Source of the DNA: Vitellaria paradoxa
Lineage: Eukaryota; Streptophyta; Magnoliopsida; Ericales; Sapotaceae
Reading direction: 5' to 3'
Assembly: GCA_019916065.1 (NCBI GenBank)
Contig: CM034237.1
Coordinates: 248,001-312,000 of the forward strand
DNA: 64,000 bases
Shown: piece by piece, positions 57,385 to 64,000 of the stretch
Numbering within the stretch: position 1 is the first letter of the stretch
Layout: each line of letters opens with the position of its first letter
Position numbers and translations under genes: made by a program
Notes under the pieces: model-generated
What the model was told of the DNA's origin: nothing
The model's input: only the letters and a program-made list of their open reading frames with translations
Databases searched by the model: none

Positions 57385-59341
57385 TGTAATCATCCAATTT
57401 TTTTATTTAGTATAATATATATATATATATATATATTTGTGATTGTAATTTGTTATTTAAATTTAATAATTTATAATTTTGCTATTTAATTTTAAAGTTT
57501 ATTTAAAAAGGTTATTTTTTGTTATATTTGAAAAGATTTTTAATTTTAGAGAGAACGGTGTAATTTTCTTAAACCTTTGGGGAGTAGGTAAATAATTAAG
57601 TTTGTTAAAGTTAAAATTTTGCTATTATATATATATATATATATATATACTGCAGTATTTGTTTTTTTTTAAAAAAAAGGAAAAAAAGAACCCTAATACA
57701 GTTAGGCGGCCAAATTCCCCTCATCGCGTTCCCCTTTCTCCCTTATGGATTGCCAAGACATTCTCTGTTTTCTTTTGCCGAATCAGTCAAGGTAAGGGGC
57801 TGGAACCCACTTATTTGATGTATATATTTTTTTATTTTCTTTTGATTATTCACCGTAATGAATCAATTTAGTGCGGAAGTCGTACCTTTATTTTACATAC
57901 ATACATACATATATATATATATATAATAGGAATCAATCACGTGATGTAATCATCACGTTTGTAAACAAAAGAAAATAAAGATTAATGGGTTGAGTTATTT
58001 TCAGCAAATCTGTAAATGGGATGTGAAATATATATATATATTTATTTGTTTTAGTTTTGTCTTTATGTGTAATAGATTTTACATGTCAAAGTGTATGTAT
58101 CTATATATATATATATGATCTATAAAGTTAATGGCGTCTAGGTGAATTGCTAGAAATTAATGATTGATGGGATTTTTTTTTATTTAAAATGTGAATGTCT
58201 ATATGTTTGCCGACATTTGAGTGCTATTAATTTTTTTTTAAATCATTATTTGATTGATTGAATGTGCAGTGAAGTGTTAAGCACTAGAATACATTAATTT
58301 GATATACATTTATATTGTGATTGTTACCGGAAATTACTCGTTTAGTTGAGTTAAAGTTTGTGTTATTTAATGTATCGATAAATTAATGGATAATAAGATT
58401 TGAAACTTTTGAAAAAAAAATTTATTTATATAGATATAAAGTAAAACTTAAATGTTGTGTTTTATTTGGGGTTGAGGGGTACTGAAAATATCAGGTATAC
58501 GTACCCAATGGTTGAAAGTCTCGAAACCTGCCAGGGTTGATTATCGATTCCAATAGACTAATAACCTACGAACGAGCAGATACCTAGAGGTGGCATATTA
58601 TATTCCTAAGATTTTGGTCTAGGAAGCAGACACCGAAGGATGGTGTATATTGGTTGGGTCCTGTTTTTACGGGACAACCAAGCAGACATCAAATGATGAT
58701 GTATATTGGTTGGGTCTTATTTCTACGAGACAACCAAGCAGCAGTACCTAAAAATCAAATTGTTTTCTTTGATATGCTATGTGGTGTTAATACACACGTA
58801 AATGTAAAGAATGTGACTTTATAATTAAATTTATGTTCTTATTTGAGATTATTATTTGTGCTAAGATGTTTCACTTAGTAGCATGCTAGAGCATATTGCA
58901 ATTATATTATTATTAGGGTTCCGAGCACACGTAGTATTAGTGCCCATCCCCTTACAGCTTGTGGTGCAGGTAATGAATTTGAGTCATGTGCTGGACCTGC
59001 TCAATAAGGAAGTTAGACTTTATTTATTTTTATTTAATTACATTAGAAATTTTTAGAGAATTGTTTTTAGTGGATTGTAATAAGCCTCTGTTTTTGAGGT
59101 AACAGTTAATTGTTTATCTTTGAGAGATTTGTTTAGGTTAAGTTTGGAGCTTTGTTGCCTAGTTAATTTTGACTAAGGCATTTATTTAAATTTAAAGCTT
59201 AGTTTTATTTATTTATTTATTTATTTTTTGTTGCTCCATAGAGTGTATGTAAGGCTCTGGTGTGGGACAAGAAAAATTATTAAACGGTGTAATATGTGTT
59301 ATTTGTTCACGTACTGGGGTTGTGAAATCCAGGGTGTGACA
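57385..59341 (+). mobile_element. Solo LTR (1957 bp) with GGCAA target duplication
   Basis: It starts TGTAATCATCCAATTT and ends AGGGTGTGACA, with GGCAA on both sides (57380-57384 and 59342-59346). The TG...CA ends, the 5 bp duplication and the absence of internal retrotransposon sequence make it a solo LTR left by recombination between two LTRs. The GGGTGTGACA end resembles chromovirus (Tekay/Del) LTRs. It interrupts the Athila-like 3' LTR, so it is younger than that element. Confidence 0.88.
58626..58737. repeat. Two 56 bp tandem units inside the solo LTR
   Basis: Units start GCAGACACCGAAGG (58626) and GCAGACATCAAATG (58682); a third start is cut short at 58738. Each contains a potential hairpin, TTGGTTGGGTC ... 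GGGACAACCAA in the first unit. Confidence 0.8.
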
Positions 59342-60060
59342 GGCAAAGTGGTTTGAACCTTTGTTCAAACCACATGTGGTTTGAACCTTGGTTTGATCAA
59401 CAGAAAGGTGACAAGCATCAGAAGCTCAAAATTTTCTAAGTATAGAATTTGGTTCGAACTAACCCTTGTTCAAACACTGGTTTGATCAACAAAAGCTGTG
59501 CAAGATTCAACTGGAGAAAAATTGACTAAGTCCTGGAACTTGGTTCGAACCCTTGTTCGAACCATCAATCTGTTCGAACACTTGTTTCAACCAACCTGCA
59601 ATACGAGGATTCTGCAACTCAGCTTTTGAGAAAGGGGCATTTATGTACTTTCTTATGTTATATTCCATATATACGAGTAAGGTCATTTGTAATCGGATAT
59701 ACGATTCATTCCTTTTAGTTGAGTTTTCCATATATAGAGAGAGAGTTTTAGAGAGAGAAAATAGTTTAAACTTCCATTTTTTGAATATTTGTAGCAAATT
59801 TTCAGTTTTATGAATGGAATTACTTCATTTTCCACTGTCTTCTCCTTCCATAATGTTTGAGTAGACTTCTCTCTTGGATTCAAGGCAAGTCTCGTAGTTG
59901 ATTTGCAAAAATTCCAAGGTAATATGCTTAATGTTGAAATTTCATGTGTTAAAGAAACAATCTATGTTTGATTTGAATTGATTATTGATTTTTTGAGTTG
60001 AGATTTCAATTGAACTCCAATTTTGTATGGTTTATGGCTTTTACCTATGGATTTCTACTT

Positions 60061-60402
60061 AGAATTATCATGCATTTTTCTTAAATTTGTATGGTGATTG
60101 CTATTCTTAGAATTTATATGTAAGATCTAGGAGCTATGCATATTAAGTGTTTGATTTGAATTCTCAATAGATTTTTGTTCTTAATTTCTTATTTAAATCA
60201 GATTTGGATTGTTCCAAAGTGGTTGAATATAAGAATTATCATGCATTTCTCTTGAATTTGTATGGTGATTGCTCTTCTTAGAATTTATATGTAAGAACTA
60301 TGAGCTATGCATATTAGGTGTTTGATTTGAATTTTTAACAGATTTTTGTTCTTAATTTCTTATTTAAATCAGATTTGGATTGTTCCAAAGTGGTTGAATA
60401 TA
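60061..60402. repeat. 171 bp tandem duplication in the Athila-like 3' LTR
   Basis: Copies 60061-60231 and 60232-60402, with AGAATTATC at the start of each copy and again at 60403. The 5' LTR has only one copy (about 49812-49978). The shared AGAATTATC at the breakpoints suggests slippage or unequal exchange after insertion. Confidence 0.88.
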
Positions 60403-61209
60403 AGAATTATCTTCCGATCTACCCTTTTTAGGTGTTGATTGAGTAACTGATTTCTTGGAATTTATTATCAATCACTACGAGCTTGTCTTGGATCCAAGGT
60501 TTTCTTTAATTTGTTTTCTAAAAAAGTATTATCTAAATAACCATTGCTAAAACCAAATTCAATCTCTATCATTTACTGTGGGGTTGAAATTTGTCTAAAA
60601 CCTTTTCCAAGAATTGTTTGTTCACTAATTTTTATTAAGGTTCTCTGTGGACACGATCTGGTTTTCATCGGTTATTGTGCTTCAATAGACACCCTGCACT
60701 TGAGGTCGAACCAATATTAATACATTGGAATCGAGCAAGCAAAAACTTTCTAACAAGAATATAAAAAGAAAAATAGAAAGTGAAATTTGAAACAATAACG
60801 GGGAATCGGCAAAGATCTTTGGGAATTGTTAAGAATCAACAAAAGCATAAACCCTCCAAATTAACGGATACCCAACTAACGGGCTCATTTTTAAAGTTTA
60901 CAAATATTCGATTGATTATTCGATGGATATTGATTACCCAATAAAATCTGAAAAAAAAATTGAGGTCATTTTTTAAGTACAATAAACCAAAATTTTTATC
61001 TACTTGTAAGTGAACTTCAGAAGCAAACTGATGAGAATCTCCTACAAATTGAAATTAATTCAACGCTCTTGTAAAGATCATTAATTTGAGAGTGTAATTT
61101 TTTTTTTAAATATCACGAAGACCCAATATATAAATAAAATATAAATCTATCATAATATCCTTTGACAGAGTTATGTAATTGGCTAATTCACCTTTTCATT
61201 TTTATCCAA

Positions 61210-61212
<3 letters not shown>

Positions 61213-61246
<34 letters not shown>
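61213..61246. repeat. AT microsatellite
   Basis: About 17 AT units in a row, the longest simple repeat seen in the window. Confidence 0.9.
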
Positions 61247-61249
<3 letters not shown>

Positions 61250-62853
61250 GTCTCTTGTATATATTTTGATTGTCCTCGAAAAATAGATTCAACAAATTCG
61301 TGTTTGCGATCATGGCAGAGTTAAAAAAGATAGTTGGTGGAGTAAACTAAAAAATATATATAAGATTCTAATTCTGAAAAGTAAATAAAATATTAAAAAA
61401 TTCACCTCTAAATATATACATCTACATATATATTCTCATTAAGCAGTAATAATCTCATCAAAACATAACAATAGTCTCATTAAAACTCAATAACCTAAAT
61501 ATATATGTGTACACCTGTATTAAGTCGCAATGCTACTTAGAATGGGAGGTTACAAGTAGTTTAGTCACGGGTGAATCGACATTGGGACTCTCCCGGGTAG
61601 TTTGGCTCCAAATTTTTTTTAATTTAAAATTTTAATTTTTTAAAATTTAGTCTACTCTAAATTTTTGTAACACATCTCATTTTGCCTTATAAAGCTTTTG
61701 TTCAGCTTAAAATTTTCAGCCCAACCTGCTTTATTTTAAATACTTTATTTGCGAACTCCAAATCTTGAGTCTACCCTTTAATTTAGTTAAATAGTGATCC
61801 ATTCAATGTAACCAACCAAAAGGTGTATCCTACACCAAAACAATATATAAAATCTTTGAGAATAATAAAAAGAGTTTTTATCGGGGAACTAAGAGATAAA
61901 TGATAAGAGAAAATAGAGAGTTTTGTCAAAAAATAATTTAACTTTTAATCTTTAAGAGATAAATTGGGATAGTTGGGTCAAAAAAATTTTAGTGAGTATA
62001 ATATTTAAAATATATATAATTATGTTTTTTAAAAAAATAAGTGAGTACAATTATCTCTATTTAGCCATAGCTATCTCACCTCAGTTGGTAACCATATTTT
62101 TTCTTAAAAGATAAAAGTTTCAGTTACTTTTTTATTTTTACACGATTTTTTTTATCAAAATATTAATACTTTTTTGTTTTTGTACTTTTGCACGTGTTAT
62201 TTACATATTTTGAAAAATGTAAAAAAAAAAAAGAAAGAAAAAAAAAACTTACGAATAGAAGACCTCAGTTGTTTCTTATAAGCAAATAATTAAATTTATG
62301 CAAAGCAATATCAATAAAGTAACTATGGTCACTCCAACTCATCACCACTCGTATAGATTGACAATATTTTTTCGTTAAAATAATAAAATACATGACAAAT
62401 TATAATACAGTGTAAGCTTATATTTTACATTAAATCTCATTTTAAAAGTCACGCTTTTAATGCTTACAAGTAAGACAATACATTCGTAATCTATTATAAT
62501 CTGAATACATTCATAATCTATTATAACCTAAACCTTTTTCAAAACTTTTTTTTATAAATTTTTCATTAAGTGATTACAAGGTCATTTTGTGGGGGGATAA
62601 AAAGGTAAAACACTTATTTATTTCATATTTCTACGGTTCTACCAAAGAGACTGACTTGTAAAGAAATCTAGTACATGATAGCTCATGACCTGCCTGAAGT
62701 TATGAACTCTCTTAATATTTACTAATGTTCAAAATTGTCATAATTTTTTTAGGAGGGCCTAAAAGCCCTGTCAATTACAACTGCACAATAAACTCAAGAC
62801 TTCTCTTTCAAACAAGTTTGCTTCACAATCTTGCTCAAGAGTCAATCATTTTA

Positions 62854-62990
62854 GGGGCGTTTGAAGTGATTAAAAAAATATAAAAATTGTGTATTCATAA
62901 TTCATGCAGTTAAATAAAATGTGACTAACTTTTAAAAATTTTCAATAATTTCTTTGATTTTTAGAATTTTTTAAAACTCCAAACAGAGCA
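62854..62990. mobile_element. Short PIF/Harbinger-like MITE with TTA target duplication
   Basis: Left end GGGGCGTTTGAAG and right end CTCCAAACAGAGCA (inverted TGCTCTGTTTGGAG), flanked by TTA (62851-62853 and 62991-62993). It is 137 bp long. A similar, older copy without clear flanks lies near 24719-24860. Confidence 0.6.
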
Positions 62991-63050
62991 TTAAACGCCA
63001 ATTACAGAGCCTTCGCCAATAAAATCATATACTTGTACTGAAGATTTAGA

Positions 63051-63206
63051 TCATTCAAAAAAACTCTCGTTGATCAGCTTGTTGCAATTGGCAAGCCAAT
63101 AGATGATCAGGACCTTATTACTTCTATTGCGAGTGGACTAAATTCTTCATTCACTCCCTCTCAAACTTCTCTCCCATTTGAAGTGGAGATTTTAATTTTA
63201 TCATAA
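63051..63206 (+). pseudogene. Scrap of Ty1/copia gag
   Basis: The plus-strand frame from 63051 reads TLVDQLVAIGKPIDDQDLIT followed by SIASGLNSSFTPSQTS and a stop at 63204-63206. This matches the conserved core of plant copia gag (UBN2 family), where an IGKP...D.DL...L.GL segment is usual. It is about 50 residues, without start or flanking element parts. Confidence 0.65.
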
Positions 63207-64000
63207 TTTATTATGTAAAAATATTTAAATTCATAATTAAATTTATATTTAAATTAATAAAATTGTATTTGAATAATTCTCCTTAAGAAATAATATTAAA
63301 TCATTGGTTTCAAATCACAAGAAAAATTTTTAATTTAAAAAAAATGCATAAAAATATGATAAAATATAAAATATTATACATTTATCAAATGTTTTTTTTA
63401 TATAAAATAATTTTTAAATTAACAAAACAAGTTATAACAATTTCTTCATTCTTTGATATTCTGAAAATATAGCAAAAGAGTTTCATTGTCTATAATTTTG
63501 AATATGTGTCTTTCAATATATGTCAATCATTCATTTAACCTCGAATAGATTTTTTTTTTTATAATACTAATATAATAATTGATAAAAATTATGGTAAAAA
63601 ATTTACAAAGATCCCAATCTTAAAAAAAGCATGATAAAAATTTGTAACTTGAACTTTTTATTATAGTCTAATTAAAAAATTGAGATAAAAAATTATTTTA
63701 ATATTTTTTATCTCAATTTTGTTAACACTGTGATTGTATTTCATGCATCTTAGTATGTTTTAAAAAAATGAGATAAAAAATCAATAAAAATCATTTTTAG
63801 AAAAAATTGAAATAAAAGATGTGGATCTCTTGAAAAAAGTCAGATAAAAGGATGAAAGACAATTTCAATCCCTAAAAAAAAAAAAATAGATGAGAGAAAA
63901 AACGGGGGTGAATAGCGAGATAAAAACTACTAACTCGATGGGGGCTAAAACTTAAAATTTTAGGAACAATTTTGGCGCGCCAATACTGACGATCGATTTC

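Larger units (their letters stand above)
48913..60741 (+). mobile_element. Decayed Athila-like Ty3/gypsy element, about 11.8 kb including a nested solo LTR
   Basis: Parts in order: 5' LTR, primer site TGGCGCCGTTGCCGGGGA (an Athila trademark), remnants of gag, protease, RT, RNase H and integrase on the plus strand, a purine-rich tract after pol, an extra lysine-rich frame, and a 3' LTR lacking its beginning. Many stops, a missing gag N-terminus and a deletion fusing the extra frame to the LTR show long decay. The left limit is uncertain: TGTTTGGGAC at 48913 is the best TG start, but no target duplication could be matched. Confidence 0.8.
57195..60741 (+). mobile_element. Truncated and interrupted 3' LTR of the Athila-like element
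   Basis: LTR sequence matching 48980-50318 resumes here without its first part. It is split by the solo LTR 57385-59341. Relative to the 5' LTR it has an extra stretch of about 45 bp near 59630-59680 and a tandem duplication of 171 bp (60061-60402). It ends TCGAGCAAGCA like the 5' LTR. Confidence 0.8.
60742..64000. other. Gene-free AT-rich flank
   Basis: No gene is recognised. It holds an AT microsatellite (61213-61246), one MITE (62854-62990) and a scrap of copia gag (63051-63206). The remainder is low-complexity sequence up to the window end. Confidence 0.55.

Overview
The window is nuclear DNA of a flowering plant, most likely a eudicot. It is very AT-rich, its genes have short exons with GT-AG introns, and it holds a non-RD LRR receptor kinase family, a plant-type cinnamyl/mannitol alcohol dehydrogenase relative, the plant mitochondrial dihydroorotate dehydrogenase leader and plant-specific Ty3/gypsy lineages. 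No species can be named from the sequence alone. No clearly intact protein-coding gene lies wholly inside the window; what is present are gene pieces, pseudogenes and transposable elements.

Layout. 1-10.7 kb: the 5' part of an LRR receptor-kinase gene on the minus strand. Exon 1 (9690-10626) carries a signal peptide, an N-terminal cap and LRRs. Two downstream copies of one LRR exon (6094-6240, 2698-2844) lie in a tandemly duplicated ~3 kb block (1681-7690). 10.7-19.5 kb: gene-free AT-rich DNA with a PIF/Harbinger-type MITE (TTA target duplication) and a ~2.6 kb foldback element (about 13.66-16.30 kb). 19.5-21.3 kb: a plus-strand LRR receptor-kinase tail (last LRRs, membrane span, non-RD kinase, one intron) with no visible N-terminal exons. 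21.3-26.6 kb: MITEs and a tRNA-derived SINE. 26.6-29.9 kb: a five-exon alcohol dehydrogenase pseudogene. 30.3-32.2 kb: the 3' end of a decayed Ty1/copia element with its LTR.

33.2-45.4 kb: a complete Ty3/gypsy element of the Tat type. It has 900/901 bp LTRs, a CATTG target duplication, a gag-pol with two frameshifts and three nonsense codons, a 108-112 bp tandem array, and a spliced antisense gene between pol and the 3' LTR. It sits in an intron of a dihydroorotate dehydrogenase (PYRD) gene of which only exons 1 and 2 (45566-46470, minus) are visible. 46.5-48.9 kb: two more MITEs. About 48.9-60.7 kb: a decayed Athila-like gypsy element whose truncated 3' LTR is interrupted by a 1957 bp solo LTR with a GGCAA target duplication. 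60.7-64 kb: AT-rich DNA with one MITE and a copia gag scrap.

The most useful observations are: LRR exon copies that differ mainly at predicted ligand-facing positions; separated head and tail pieces of one receptor-kinase family on opposite strands; the Tat antisense gene and hairpin-bearing array; dense GTTCGAACC palindromes in the Athila-like LTRs and beside an internal TATA box; and the large foldback. None of these amounts to a clearly new biological system. All coordinates and difference counts were read by hand.
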